From positions 2,032,501-2,096,500 of the forward strand of contig NZ_VWNA01000001.1 in NCBI RefSeq assembly GCF_009600605.1: a stretch of 64,000 bases of DNA, read 5' to 3'. Below are positions 37,407 to 46,750 of the stretch, one piece after another (positions within the stretch are counted from its first letter, which is position 1; the number at the start of each line of letters is the position of its first letter). Both the position numbers and the translations under genes were made by a program. The notes under the pieces are model-generated. The model was not told the DNA's origin. It did not search any database and worked only from the letters and a program-made list of their open reading frames with translations. This DNA is from Segnochrobactrum spirostomi. Lineage in GTDB: Bacteria > Pseudomonadota > Alphaproteobacteria > Rhizobiales > Segnochrobactraceae.

Positions 37407-38711
37407 CACCACGAGCGCAACGGGCTTCGCCAGCAGCGCCTCCTCGAAGGACGTGAGCGCCCGGCCGCCAACCATCTGGGCCATCATCGCCGCAGCCTCC
37501 CCGCGGCGTCCCGACAGGGTCATCGCGCGCACGCAGCTCAGGCGGAACAGGTCGTTCTGGGCGTCACTGCCGCCGACCAGCCGGACGGACTCGAACACCC
37601 GCTCCAAGCTCCCCGCGGCCGAGCGCCCATCGCCGCGGGCGAGCGCGATGACGCCGCGCATCAGCGTCACGCCGGTCTCCCAAACGATGGCGCCGCCTTG
37701 AACCGCCTCCGCCGCGAGCTCCGCAACGGCCTCCTCCGCCTCGGCGGCGTGCCCCGCGCGCACCAGCGCGTAGGCATAGTGGGCATTGAGGAAGGGCATC
37801 ACCCGTTCGCGGATGCGGGCACGGGCGTGGGGCACGAAGCGCTGCCAGAGATCCGCGCCGACCGCCTCGCCGACGAGATCGAGCCGCCACAGGAGCGAGA
37901 TCGCGTCCGTATGCTCGAACACGGACTCGGGCGACGTGCAGAGATATTGATGATAGAGGCGCAGCGCGCTGGCGCTGTCGAGCCGGCCGAGATGCAGCAG
38001 CGCCACGTGCCAGACATTGTGCTCGCGAACGGCGGCGCCGTGGTCCATCCACGTCGCGGCGAAGCGGTCGAGCACCTGGAGGCCGTCGGCGAGCCGGCCG
38101 GTGTTGAGATAGACGTGGGCGAGGGCGTGATGGGCCCACGGCGTGTCGAACTCGAGGGCGATCGCCTGTTCGGCGAGGCTCTGGGCCATCTCGTAATGGC
38201 CGTTGAGCTCGTTCGCGAAGGCCTGCATCGCGAGGAACGGCGCGCTGTCGCGGTTGGCCGGGGCGGCGGCCTCCATCAGGCGCAGATGGCGCGGAAAATC
38301 GGGCGACTCGAAGAAGACGAACTCGGCGAACTTGATCGCGGTCAGATCCTCCGGCCACGCCGCCACGATCTCCTCGAAGCGCCGCACGGCGGTTGCGAAA
38401 TCGCAGCGTGCCCAGGCCGCGACCGCGGCGACGAGCTTGCGTTCGCGCTCGGTCAGGGAATCGGCATGACGTTCGGCCCGGGCGACGAGCGGCAGCGCGT
38501 TGGCGCGGATGTCCGCTTGCGTCTGGCCGTAGAGGTGGATCGCCGCCGCGTAGGCCTGCACCACCGGGCAGGCTTGCGCCGCCTCCGCGATCATCAGGAT
38601 CTCGCCGGCATCGTCCCGAAAGGCCTGAAGCGCATGCTGGAAACGGCGCACCATCGCAGCGGTGCGCTCGTCCGCGCCGGTGATGAACAAACCCCGATGA
38701 TCGAGCGACAT
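37398..38711 (-). CDS. Tetratricopeptide repeat protein 38 (TTC38)-like protein
   Basis: This 437-residue soluble protein is almost all helical and resembles the TTC38 family, found in bacteria and eukaryotes and of unknown molecular function. Repeat-like segments include AIALEFDTPWAHHALAHVYLNTGR, WMDHGAAVREHNVWHVALLHLGR and HYAYALVRAGHAAEAEEAVAEL. No enzymatic motif is seen. The start is the ATG at 38711 (MSLDHRGLFITG). It is convergent with pmtA, with overlapping stops, and divergent from the LuxR-type regulator. Confidence 0.8.
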   Translation of the reverse strand: MSLDHRGLFITGADERTAAMVRRFQHALQAFRDDAGEILMIAEAAQACPVVQAYAAAIHLYGQTQADIRANALPLVARAERHADSLTERERKLVAAVAAWARCDFATAVRRFEEIVAAWPEDLTAIKFAEFVFFESPDFPRHLRLMEAAAPANRDSAPFLAMQAFANELNGHYEMAQSLAEQAIALEFDTPWAHHALAHVYLNTGRLADGLQVLDRFAATWMDHGAAVREHNVWHVALLHLGRLDSASALRLYHQYLCTSPESVFEHTDAISLLWRLDLVGEAVGADLWQRFVPHARARIRERVMPFLNAHYAYALVRAGHAAEAEEAVAELAAEAVQGGAIVWETGVTLMRGVIALARGDGRSAAGSLERVFESVRLVGGSDAQNDLFRLSCVRAMTLSGRRGEAAAMMAQMVGGRALTSFEEALLAKPVALVVSR

Positions 38712-38946
38712 GGCGAGAACCGCTGTGCCGGAGCCGAAAGCGGCTCCGAACGTCAGGAAGCCGCATCGGCGGCGATTATTCCAGAATGTTGCGGAACACA
38801 AAACCGCCAGCGATGACGTGCGACCGATCATACCGGCCTCGAAGCGGCGAAAACCGTGGCCAAACCGCGACGACGGCGGCACCGTCTCGGCTCGACAAGG
38901 TGCCGGGACAATGACATCTAGCCTCCGGTGAGCCTGGGGATATGCG

Positions 38947-40059
38947 GTGGACGATAGTTTCGGTCACGATCTCATCGACTTGATCTACGAATCTGGCGCC
39001 GTGCCGCGGCTTTGGCCCGAGACGCTGGCGGCCTTGGCGCGGGAGGCAGACGCGGCCGGGGCGATCCTGCTCACCTACCGCGGCGGACGCGCGTCGTGGC
39101 TCTGCTCGCCCGGCTTCCATGCGGCGATCGAGGCCCATCTTTCGACCCATTGGGCGCTACCCGCGGTGCGCCCGAAACGCCTCCTCGCAGCGACCCATGC
39201 CGGCTTTCTGCGCGACGAGGACCTATTCTCGCCCGAGGAAATGGCCACGGAGCCGCTGTTCCGCGATCATCTCTGGCCGCACGGATTCGGCTGCGGCCTC
39301 GCCACGGCCGTCGATATGCCGACCGGCGACATCCTGATTCTCCATGTCGAGCGCCCGCTCGCCCGCGGCCCGTTCGAGCCGGAGGTGGTCGCCCGTCTCG
39401 ATGCGCTCCGCCCCCATCTCGCCCGCGCCGCGCTGCTCGCCGCCCGGCTCGGGCTCGAGCATGCCGGGGCGACGGCGGAGGCGCTCGCACTCATCGGCCT
39501 TCCCGCCGCGGTGCTCGGCGAAACCGGACGCCTGTTACGGTCGAACGCGCCGCTGAAGCCGCTCACCGCTTCCCTTCTCCGCGACGGCGGCGACCGCCTG
39601 CGCATTCTCGACCGCGCTGCGGACGACATGCTGGCGCACGCCCTGGCGGCACCCGGGCATCACGCGGCCCGGTCGATCCCGCTGCCGCGCACCGAACGAC
39701 GGCCGCCAACGGTGCTCCACCTCATCCCGCTGCGGCGCACCGGGCGCGACGTGTTCGAGGACGGCTCGTGGATTCTCGTCGCAACCGTCGCGGAGGCTCG
39801 CCCCGGCCCCGAGACCTCGTTGCTCTCGGCCCTGTTCGATCTCACTCCGGCCGAGGCGCGGGTGGCGCGGCTCCTGACCGAGGGGATGACCACGGAGCAG
39901 GCCGCCGCCCGCCTCGGCCTCTCCCGCGAGACGGTACGCACCCACATCAAGGCGGCGCTCGCCAAGCTCGGCGTCGGCCGTCAGGCCGATCTCGTCCGCC
40001 TCCTCCACGGCCTGACGCTCGGCGGCGTGGCGCCCGAGCGAGACCCCACGGCTTCGTGA
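38947..40059 (+). CDS. LuxR-family transcriptional regulator
   Basis: This 370-residue protein has a C-terminal LuxR-type helix-turn-helix at about residues 290-360 (FDLTPAEARVARLLTEGMTTEQAAARLGLSRETVRTHIKAALAKLGV). Upstream, residues 1-280 look like a PAS/GAF-type sensing region but do not match an autoinducer-binding domain, so quorum sensing is not indicated. It starts with GTG at 38947. It is divergent from the TTC38-like gene, which could be its target. A structured non-coding region and a strong terminator follow. Confidence 0.85.
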   Translation: MDDSFGHDLIDLIYESGAVPRLWPETLAALAREADAAGAILLTYRGGRASWLCSPGFHAAIEAHLSTHWALPAVRPKRLLAATHAGFLRDEDLFSPEEMATEPLFRDHLWPHGFGCGLATAVDMPTGDILILHVERPLARGPFEPEVVARLDALRPHLARAALLAARLGLEHAGATAEALALIGLPAAVLGETGRLLRSNAPLKPLTASLLRDGGDRLRILDRAADDMLAHALAAPGHHAARSIPLPRTERRPPTVLHLIPLRRTGRDVFEDGSWILVATVAEARPGPETSLLSALFDLTPAEARVARLLTEGMTTEQAAARLGLSRETVRTHIKAALAKLGVGRQADLVRLLHGLTLGGVAPERDPTAS

Positions 40060-40070
40060 AGCTGATTTTC

Positions 40071-40255
40071 TCCCCCGTCTGGGGGAAGCGGACCGCAATA
40101 ATCCCAGCAATAAGGGGCTACCAGCGGAATCGAGGCGGCGTCCATCGCATCTTCCGCTGCCCGCCTTTGGGGGAATGATCGCTCTGCTTGGGGGCGAGCG
40201 ATCCGCGGGCTGCCGACGGGCGAGGTGCGCAAGTGCCTCGCCCGTCGAGCTTTTT
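40071..40255 (+). ncRNA. Structured non-coding stretch, candidate small RNA or long 3' UTR
   Basis: Between the LuxR-type gene and the next gene are three successive hairpins: TCCCCC-gtct-GGGGGA (40071-40086), GATCGCTC/GAGCGATC (40177-40184 with 40196-40203), and the terminator stem at 40214-40247 followed by TTTTT. Runs of five G occur at 40081, about 40169 and 40190. The terminator lies about 155 bases beyond the regulator stop, so the stretch could be a trailing 3' UTR or an independent small RNA. No promoter was identified. Confidence 0.4.
40214..40255 (+). terminator. Strong intrinsic terminator
   Basis: A perfect 12-bp stem, CGACGGGCGAGG (40214-40225) with CCTCGCCCGTCG (40236-40247), has a 10-base loop and is followed by AGCTTTTT. 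It ends plus-strand transcription before the small exported-protein gene. Confidence 0.92.
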
Positions 40256-40427
40256 CGACCCTTTCCAGACATTCTGCGATGGAGCGAAGCGGCACGTTCC
40301 GCCGGCGCAGCGCGACTTCATCCGATGAATAGCGCGTGAATGGCCGCCTCAGGCATGGTTCATTCGCCGCCGAATACGTTTTCAGCATCGACAGGCTTGT
40401 GCCTGCCTTCTGCAACAGGAGGTTCGA

Positions 40428-40763
40428 ATGCCGAAAACTCTCTCCGTGCCCCGCGCGCTCGTGTTCGCTGCGGCCGTGCTCGGCACGGCCCTCGCCGCGA
40501 TCGGTCCGGCCGCCGCCCAATGGGACGGCTATTATGGCGGCCGGCCGGCGCCGGGATATGGCGCGCCCCCGCCTCCGCCGCCCCCGGGCTGGCAGCGTGG
40601 GCCTTCAGCCGGTCCGCCGGGCTGGCAGGGCGGCCCTTATGTCGGGCCGCGCGGACCCCACCGGGTATGCCGCACCCATTATCAGCGCGTCGTCGTGCGC
40701 CGGCCCTACGCGCCGCCGCTCGTCACGATGCAGCCCGTCCGCGATTGCCGCTGGGTGCGGTAA
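40428..40763 (+). CDS. Small exported Pro/Gly-rich protein
   Basis: I do not recognise this 111-residue protein. A signal peptide (about residues 8-30, ALVFAAAVLGTALAAIGPAAA, cleavage at AAAQ) is followed by a Pro/Gly/Tyr-rich segment (GYYGGRPAPGYG, then PPPPPPPGW) and a compact C-terminus with two cysteines (HRVCRTHYQ, VRDCRWVR) that could pair. A strong Shine-Dalgarno AGGAGG precedes the ATG. Such proteins are common in Hyphomicrobiales; role unknown. Confidence 0.75.
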   Translation: MPKTLSVPRALVFAAAVLGTALAAIGPAAAQWDGYYGGRPAPGYGAPPPPPPPGWQRGPSAGPPGWQGGPYVGPRGPHRVCRTHYQRVVVRRPYAPPLVTMQPVRDCRWVR

Positions 40764-40824
40764 CAGCCGCGCCGGTCACACCCCGCAACGGCATCGGCCG
40801 GGCCTCGCGCCCGGCCGTTTTCGC

Positions 40825-42189
40825 TCACGGTACAGGCTTCAGATCACCGAGCATCGTGGGGATCAGTTCCGAGACGGTCGGATGGATGGGCACCGCCCAT
40901 TGCAGCACCGTGTAGGGCACGTCGGCGTTCATGATGTCGAGAATGCCGTGGATCGCCTCGTCGCCGCCGGTGCCGAGGATGGACGCGCCGAGAATCCGTT
41001 TGGTCTCGGCATCGACCACGATCTTCATGAAGCCTTGGGTCTCCCCCTTCTCGATGGCGCGGCCGACCCGGGTCATCGGGCGGGTGCCGACGAGGATCGG
41101 CCGCCCGATCTCCCGCGCCTGGGTCTCCGTTAGGCCGACGCGGCCGAGCGGCGGATCGGTATAGAGCGCATAGCCCAGGATGCGCTGGCTCAACCGGCGG
41201 TCGGCCCCGTCGAGGAGGTTCGCCGCGACGATCTCGAAATCGTTGTAGGCGGTATGGGTAAAGGCGCCCCGGCCGTTGCAGTCGCCGAGGGCGAAGATAC
41301 CGGGCACGTTGGTCGCGAGCCGGTCGTCGACGACGATGTAGCCACGCGCGTCGAGCCGCACGCCGGCGCGGTCGAGGCCGAGATCGTCGGTGTTCGGCCG
41401 CCGCCCGACCGCGATCAGGACGTGGGAGGCGATCACCTCCGCGTCCCCGATGCCGACCGCGATCTCGCCGCCCTCCCGGCGGAAGGCCACGTTCCCGACG
41501 CCGACATGGACCGCGATCCCCTCGGATTCGAGGATGCCGCGCACCGCCTCCGAGACGTCCGCATCCTCGCGGGCGATCAACCGCGGCCCCTTTTCGACGA
41601 CCGTGACCTCGGCTCCGAAGCGGCGATACATCTGCGCGAATTCGAGGCCGATATAGCTGCCGCCGACCACCACGAGGTGGCGCGGCACGGTCTCGAGCGC
41701 CAGGATCGAGGTGTTGGTGAGATAATCGATCTCCCCGAGGCCGGGCATGTCCGGGATCGCCGCCCGGCCGCCGACATTGAGGAAGATGCGCGCGGCCGAG
41801 ATCTCCTCGCCATCGACGGTGAGGGTGTCGGCCGAAACGAAGCGGGCGTGCCCGCGGATCACCGTCGTGCGCGGGAGCCCCTCGAGCCAGGATTCGATGC
41901 TGCCCCGCGAGTTCAGCGTGACCTGATGAGCGCGGGCCGCGACACGCTTCATGTCGACGACGACCGGTCCGACATCGAGGCCATACTCGGCGGCGCGGCG
42001 GGCGAGGTGCGCGGCATAGGCGCTGGCGACGAGCGTCTTCGTCGGCATGCAGCCGGTGTTGACGCAGGTGCCGCCGAACAGGTGGCGCTCGACGATGGCG
42101 ACATTCTGCCCGGCCGCGTCGAGCCGCGCCGCGAGCGCCGGGCCGGCCTGACCCGCGCCGACGATGATCGCGTCGAAGCGGCCGCTCAT
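40825..42189 (-). CDS. FAD-dependent pyridine-nucleotide disulfide oxidoreductase (mercuric reductase-like)
   Basis: This 454-residue flavoenzyme has the FAD GxGxxG motif (IIVGAGQAGPALAARL), the redox pair GGTCVNTGCMPTK, the NAD(P) motif VVGGSYIGLEFAQMYRRFG, the FAD-binding IFALGDCNGRGAF and the C-terminal catalytic histidine region VPIHPTVSELIPTML. It groups with dihydrolipoamide dehydrogenase/mercuric-reductase relatives, but there is no MerA-type N-terminal metal-binding domain or C-terminal cysteine pair, so mercury reduction is unlikely. The substrate is unknown. Its start overlaps the stop of the DUF4126 gene (ATGA). Confidence 0.9.
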   Translation of the reverse strand: MSGRFDAIIVGAGQAGPALAARLDAAGQNVAIVERHLFGGTCVNTGCMPTKTLVASAYAAHLARRAAEYGLDVGPVVVDMKRVAARAHQVTLNSRGSIESWLEGLPRTTVIRGHARFVSADTLTVDGEEISAARIFLNVGGRAAIPDMPGLGEIDYLTNTSILALETVPRHLVVVGGSYIGLEFAQMYRRFGAEVTVVEKGPRLIAREDADVSEAVRGILESEGIAVHVGVGNVAFRREGGEIAVGIGDAEVIASHVLIAVGRRPNTDDLGLDRAGVRLDARGYIVVDDRLATNVPGIFALGDCNGRGAFTHTAYNDFEIVAANLLDGADRRLSQRILGYALYTDPPLGRVGLTETQAREIGRPILVGTRPMTRVGRAIEKGETQGFMKIVVDAETKRILGASILGTGGDEAIHGILDIMNADVPYTVLQWAVPIHPTVSELIPTMLGDLKPVP

Positions 42190-42653
42190 GCGAGCGCCCC
42201 CACCGCGACGAAGCCGAGGACGATGGCCACCGCGTCTTCGAGAAGGGCGATCGGCAGGTCGCGCCCGCCCGTCGCTTTGACGAGACGGATCCGGGCCTCG
42301 TAGCCGAGGAGGGTGCCGACGACCGCCCCGACCGCCCCCGCGATGAGGCCGACGACGAGGGCGCCGCCTGCGGTTCCGACCACCGCCCCGCAGAAGGCAC
42401 CGCTGACGATCCGGGCTCCGAACTGCATCGGCACCTTTCGGCTCGGCGTCGAGGGGAGCTGATCGGCGACGTATTCGAGGAGCGCGAGCAGGGTGAAGAT
42501 ATAGGGCGTCACCGCCGCGCCCATGAAGCCCGCCCAGGTGCCGCCGACGGGCAGCCAGCCGAGATGGGCACCCCAGCTCACGGCGGCCGGCGCCGTCATG
42601 GTTCTGAGGCCGGCGACGAAGCCGACGACGAGCGCGGCGATGGCGATGAGCAT
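42186..42653 (-). CDS. DUF4126 membrane protein
   Basis: This 155-residue protein has four to five membrane helices and conserved segments GFVAGLRTMTAPAAVSWGAHLGWL and LPSTPSRKVPMQFGARIVSGAFCGAVVG. These fit DUF4126 proteins, whose function is unknown. A longer frame from 42773 adds a Cys/Gly-rich N-terminus without a ribosome site; the ATG at 42653 is preferred. Overlap of its stop with the flavoprotein start suggests coupled translation and a membrane-associated redox function. Confidence 0.78.
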   Translation of the reverse strand: MLIAIAALVVGFVAGLRTMTAPAAVSWGAHLGWLPVGGTWAGFMGAAVTPYIFTLLALLEYVADQLPSTPSRKVPMQFGARIVSGAFCGAVVGTAGGALVVGLIAGAVGAVVGTLLGYEARIRLVKATGGRDLPIALLEDAVAIVLGFVAVGALA

Positions 42654-42889
42654 GACGATCCCCCCGAGACACGGGCCGACATGGCCCACCGCACCATCAT
42701 GGAGAGTGCGTCCCGCCTTGGAAGCACAACCTTTCGTGTGCGCCCGACCGCCGCCGCGCGCGGGCGGGGACACCCGCGCGAGGTCCTCGGCGAAAAGGCC
42801 TTGTGCCGGCGCGGAACGGATGCTTCCACAGGCGCAGCCCCGCGGCGTGGCCGAGGGTTCGACCGGGGCTCCGAATCGAGTGTCGCATC

Positions 42890-44368
42890 ATGAGTTCGTC
42901 GGATCGTGAGCCGGACGGCCGGGTTTTCCCCACGACGCGCGATCCCCGGCTGCGCCTCGTCATTCCGGGCATCGTCGCCATCGCGTTCCTGATGGAGCAG
43001 CTCGATGCGACGATCATCGTGACCGCCGTTCCGGAGATCGCGAGGAGCCTCGATACCAATCCCCTGCGCATGAACCTCGCGGTGACGGCCTACGTCCTCA
43101 CCCTCGCGATGTTCATCCCCGTCAGCGGTTGGTTCGCCGACCGGTTCGGCGCGCGGCGCATCTTCGTCCTGTCGCTGTTGTTGTTCACGCTCGGATCGGT
43201 GCTGTGCGGGGCGGCGACCTCATTCCCGATGCTGATCGCGACCCGGGCGCTGCAGGGCTTCGGCGGCGCGATGATGACGCCGGTCGGCCGGCTGATCCTG
43301 ATCCGCAGCTTCCCGCGCCGCGAACTCGTCACCGCGATGACCTACATGACGCTGCCGGCGATCCTGGGTCCGCTCATCGGACCGGTCCTGGGCGGCTTCA
43401 TCACGACCTATGTCTCGTGGCGCTGGATCTTCTACGTCAACGTGCCGTTCGGCATCGCCGGGATGATCGCGGCCCACCGCTTCTTCGAGGACACCGAGGG
43501 CGACCGCGCGGCCACCTTCGATTTTCCCGGCTTCCTGATGGTCGGCCTCGGCTGCACCCTGCTCGAATTCGGCATCGAGAACATCGGACGCCCGGCCCTG
43601 CCGGCGTTCGGCATCGCGGGGGTGCTGGCAGCCGCCGGCCTCCTCCTCGCCGGCTTCTGGGTCTATGCGCGCCGGGTCGCCGCACCGGCCGTCGACCTGA
43701 CGCTGTTCCGCCAGCGCTCGTTCCGCGTCGGGACGCTCGCCGGCGGCATCTGCCGCGTCGGCCTCAACGGCGTGCCGTTCCTGTTGCCGCTGATGCTCCA
43801 GGTCGGGTTCGGCTTCAGTCCGCTGGTGTCCGGCTCGCTCACCTTCGCGAGCGCGGTCGGCTCGCTCGTCGTCCGTCCGGTGCTCTCCTATTTCCTGCGC
43901 CGTCTCGGGTTCGGCCGGGTGCTGCAATGGAGCGCGGTCGCCGGCGCGGCCGCGATCGCCGGCTTCTGTCTGCTCGAGCCGGACACACCGGCTTGGTTCG
44001 TGATCCTCTACGTGGTGGTGTTCGGCCTCGCCCGGGCCGCCCAGTTCATGACGTCGAACACCCTCTCCTATGCCGACGTGCCGACGGCCCAGCTCAGCCG
44101 CGCCACGAGCCTCGGCGGGGTGCTCCAGCAGCTCAGCGTGAGCTTCGGCGTCTCGATCGGCGCCATGCTGCTCGGCCTCGTCGCCCGGGACGGCGGTCCC
44201 CTCACACCGGAGCACTTTCACCAGGCCTTCCTGCTGATGGCGCTGCTGCCGCTGCTCGGCCTCCCGGCCTTTCTCAAGCTCCGCCCCGAGGACGGCGCCC
44301 ATGTCAGCGGCTACGCCCGGGGCGACGGACGGCCCGACCCCGCCCGCTCGGACCGGGATCGCCGGTAG
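42890..44368 (+). CDS. MFS multidrug transporter, DHA2 family (EmrB/HsrA-like)
   Basis: This 492-residue exporter has roughly fourteen membrane helices. It starts with a short cytoplasmic N-terminus, and the first helix carries IVAIAFLMEQLDATIIVTAVPEIA, the DHA2 motif D1 region. Motif A is GWFADRFGARRIF and motif C lies in LGPLIGPVLGGFITTYVSWRWIF. It resembles EmrB and HsrA/YieO, proton-driven drug exporters. There is no EmrA-type adaptor gene beside it. Substrate unknown. The start ATG at 42890 follows a CGAATCGAG region. Monocistronic. Confidence 0.92.
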   Translation: MSSSDREPDGRVFPTTRDPRLRLVIPGIVAIAFLMEQLDATIIVTAVPEIARSLDTNPLRMNLAVTAYVLTLAMFIPVSGWFADRFGARRIFVLSLLLFTLGSVLCGAATSFPMLIATRALQGFGGAMMTPVGRLILIRSFPRRELVTAMTYMTLPAILGPLIGPVLGGFITTYVSWRWIFYVNVPFGIAGMIAAHRFFEDTEGDRAATFDFPGFLMVGLGCTLLEFGIENIGRPALPAFGIAGVLAAAGLLLAGFWVYARRVAAPAVDLTLFRQRSFRVGTLAGGICRVGLNGVPFLLPLMLQVGFGFSPLVSGSLTFASAVGSLVVRPVLSYFLRRLGFGRVLQWSAVAGAAAIAGFCLLEPDTPAWFVILYVVVFGLARAAQFMTSNTLSYADVPTAQLSRATSLGGVLQQLSVSFGVSIGAMLLGLVARDGGPLTPEHFHQAFLLMALLPLLGLPAFLKLRPEDGAHVSGYARGDGRPDPARSDRDRR

Positions 44369-44432
44369 GCGGAGATCGGGCGGCCCGGCCGCGAAGTGGC
44401 GCCACCCGATATCGATGAGGTCTGCGTCGGCC

Positions 44433-45281
44433 TCAGAAGAAGCCGATGATGGCCTCGGCGATCTCCTGCGCGTGGGTCTCGAGCGCGAAGTGGCCGGTGT
44501 CGAAGAAGCGGACGTCGGCGTCGGGGAGGTCGCGCTTGAAGGCCTCCGCGCCGGCCGGCAGGAAGAACGGATCGTTGCGCCCCCACACCGCGAGAAGGGG
44601 CGGACGGTGCTCCCTGAGATAAGCCTGGAAGGCGGGATAGAGCGCGACGTTGCTCGCATAATCGAGGAAGAGGTCGAGCTGAATGGCGTCGACGCCCGGG
44701 CGCGCGGTGTAGAAGGCGTCGAGAGTGTAGCCGTCCGGAGAGATCGAGGTCGGATCGGCGACGCCGTGCTCATATTGCCAGCGGATCGCCTCGGGCGTCA
44801 GCATGCCGCGCATCGCGTCGCGGTTGGCGTCGGTCGGCTCGCGCCAATAGGCCCGGATCGGGTTCCAGCCATCGCTCAGCCCCTCTTCGTAGGCGTTGCC
44901 GTTCTGGGAAATGATGCCGGTGATGCGCTCGGGGTGCGCCATCGCGAGACGAAAGCCGGTCGGCGCACCGTAATCGAAGACGTAGAGGCCGTAGCGTTCG
45001 AGGCCGAGGCGCTCGACGAAGCGGCCGACGACCCGGGCGAGCGCGTCGAAGGTGTAGGCGAACTGCGCCCGGTCGGGCAGCGCCGAGCGGCCGAAGCCGG
45101 GCAAGTCCGGCGCGATCAAATGGAAATGATCCGCGAGCCGCGGGATGAGGTCGCGGAACATGTGGCTCGACGTCGGGAAACCATGGAGCAGCAGCAGGGC
45201 CGGCTTCAACGGGTCGCCCGCCTCCCGGAAGAAGACCTCGAAGCCGTCGATGTCGATGGTGCGATAGTGGACCTGTGGCAT
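44433..45281 (-). CDS. Alpha/beta hydrolase with Asp nucleophile (haloalkane dehalogenase/epoxide hydrolase-like)
   Basis: This 282-residue hydrolase has the oxyanion-hole motif LLHGFPTSSHMF and the nucleophile elbow VFDYGAPTGFRLA, with aspartate in place of serine, as in haloalkane dehalogenases and epoxide hydrolases. The second acid is likely in GRNDPFF and the histidine in DTGHFALE. The cap domain is rich in aromatic residues (YEEGLSDGW, AYWREPT). The ATG at 45281 has GGAGAG upstream. It is the last gene of a three-gene operon with the NTF2-like and PPOX genes. Substrate unknown. Confidence 0.88.
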   Translation of the reverse strand: MPQVHYRTIDIDGFEVFFREAGDPLKPALLLLHGFPTSSHMFRDLIPRLADHFHLIAPDLPGFGRSALPDRAQFAYTFDALARVVGRFVERLGLERYGLYVFDYGAPTGFRLAMAHPERITGIISQNGNAYEEGLSDGWNPIRAYWREPTDANRDAMRGMLTPEAIRWQYEHGVADPTSISPDGYTLDAFYTARPGVDAIQLDLFLDYASNVALYPAFQAYLREHRPPLLAVWGRNDPFFLPAGAEAFKRDLPDADVRFFDTGHFALETHAQEIAEAIIGFF

Positions 45282-45403
45282 GGCAATGGCTCTCCTTCGC
45301 CCGCCACGGTGCGTGGTCGGGCGGCTTGTTTCGGCTGAAGGCGTGGTGCGGTGCTCGGCCGGGCGCCCGTCGAAGGCCACCCGGCGCGCGATCATAAGCC
45401 GGC

Positions 45404-45874
45404 TTAGAGACCGAGATCGCCGAGGCCCGGATGGTCGTCCGGGCGGCGGCCGAGCGGCCAACGATAGAGCCGGTCGGCATCCCGGATCGGCAGGTCGTTG
45501 ATGCTCGCGAGGCGGCGGCGCATCAGGCCGTTCTCGTCGAACTCCCAGTTCTCGTTGCCGTAGGAGCGGAACCAGTGGCCGCTGTCGTCGTGCCATTCAT
45601 AGGCGAAGCGGACGGCGATGCGGTTGTCGCGGAACGCCCAGAGCTCCTTGATGAGGCGGTAGTCGAGCTCGCGCGCCCACTTGCGGGCGAGGAAGGCGAC
45701 CACGGCCTCGCGACCCTCGACGAACTCGGCGCGGTTTCGCCACCGGGTATCCGTCGTGTAGGCGAGGGCGACCCGCGCCGGGTCGCGGCTGTTCCAGCCG
45801 TCCTCGGCGAGGCGGACCTTCTGGGTCGCGCTCTCCAAAGTGAAGGGCGGCAGCGGCGGGCGTTGGTCGGTCAT
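45404..45874 (-). CDS. NTF2-like DUF1348 family protein
   Basis: This 156-residue protein belongs to the DUF1348 group of the NTF2-like superfamily, with the typical [25 protein letters not shown] and [22 protein letters not shown] blocks, [23 protein letters not shown], and the [22 protein letters not shown] end. NTF2-like proteins bind small molecules or act as isomerases/hydratases; this subgroup is uncharacterised. It lies 29 bases downstream of the PPOX gene and 122 bases upstream of the hydrolase. Confidence 0.88.
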   Translation of the reverse strand: MTDQRPPLPPFTLESATQKVRLAEDGWNSRDPARVALAYTTDTRWRNRAEFVEGREAVVAFLARKWARELDYRLIKELWAFRDNRIAVRFAYEWHDDSGHWFRSYGNENWEFDENGLMRRRLASINDLPIRDADRLYRWPLGRRPDDHPGLGDLGL

Positions 45875-45903
45875 CGGGCGGTCCTCGGGTTCGGAGCGAC
45901 GGG

Positions 45904-46587
45904 TCACTTCGGATCGTTTGTTTGCGCCGCAAGGCGCGCGGTCAGCGCGGCGTTCTCCGCTTCGAGCGCGGCGACGCGGGCACGCAGGCCTTCGGCGAGG
46001 CCGGGGTCGTCCCCCACCCCGATCACGCTGCCGTCGCGGCGGCGGATCGCGGCGGCGACCTCCTCGGTCGTGAAGCGGGGCGTGATGTGCTGGGAGCAGT
46101 TCCAGTCGAACGCCGCGAGCGTGAGGCGAAAGATGCGCTCGGCCCGTCCGCGATAGGTCGGGGTCGCGACCAGCGCCGCGAGCGCGGGGTCGGCTTCGAG
46201 GGGGACGATCTCGGCGTGGACATAGATCTTGAGCCGCGCCCGGTGCGGGTAATCCATCAGGAACAGGCACGCGCGGTCGCCGGCCATGATGTTGCCGGTG
46301 CTGATATATTGCCGGTTGCCGCGGAAATCCGCGAAGGCGAGGGTGCGGTCGTCGACCACCTTGAGGAAGCCGCGCGGACCGCCGCGATGCTGGACATAGG
46401 GCCAGCCGGTCTCGGAGACGGTCGCCATGTAGAAGCTGTCGCGGGCGGCGATGAAGGCGGCCTCGTCCGGGCCGAACCGGTCGAAGTCGCGGTCCGGCCC
46501 GCCGTCCCAGAGATGGTCGCTGCCCATCGCCGCCTGGGCGGCGCGGACGCTCGGCGTCGTCGCGATGTCGAGAAAGCCGTAGGACAT
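45904..46587 (-). CDS. Pyridoxamine 5'-phosphate oxidase-like (PPOX) flavin-binding protein
   Basis: This 227-residue protein is of the PPOX/FMN-binding split-barrel superfamily. The core block [49 protein letters not shown] is in a form frequently annotated as pyridoxamine 5'-phosphate oxidase family, followed by [23 protein letters not shown]. The last 25 residues are a coiled-coil-like tail ([20 protein letters not shown]). It is probably an FMN or F420-type reductase rather than the vitamin B6 enzyme. First gene of the operon divergent from the LysR gene. Confidence 0.87.
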   Translation of the reverse strand: MSYGFLDIATTPSVRAAQAAMGSDHLWDGGPDRDFDRFGPDEAAFIAARDSFYMATVSETGWPYVQHRGGPRGFLKVVDDRTLAFADFRGNRQYISTGNIMAGDRACLFLMDYPHRARLKIYVHAEIVPLEADPALAALVATPTYRGRAERIFRLTLAAFDWNCSQHITPRFTTEEVAAAIRRRDGSVIGVGDDPGLAEGLRARVAALEAENAALTARLAAQTNDPK

Positions 46588-46693
46588 GGCGGGTCTCCGG
46601 TGGGGAGCGCCTCCAACCGCCGCCGGGGGCATCCCCTCCGCCCCGGCCGCCCGAGCCGCGACCGGCTCGATGCGGAGACTATGCCCGCTTTCG

Positions 46694-46710
46694 CCGATCG
46701 GGATAATCGG
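46694..46710. promoter_or_regulatory. Dyad CCGAT-N7-ATCGG in LysR/PPOX divergent promoter
   Basis: A 5-base perfect dyad (46694-46698 and 46706-46710) sits between the divergent LysR and PPOX genes, 41 bases before the LysR start. LysR regulators bind interrupted dyads in such gaps. This one is short and the spacing is not the classic T-N11-A, so it is only a candidate. Confidence 0.35.
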
Positions 46711-46750
46711 GCATCCTCGGAAAGCACACTCTCGAATTCCGGAAGGATCG

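Noticed and set aside
38947-40059. Quorum-sensing LuxR (autoinducer-binding) receptor
   Set aside because: Only the LuxR helix-turn-helix is present; the N-terminal region lacks the autoinducer-binding signature residues and no luxI-like gene is nearby.
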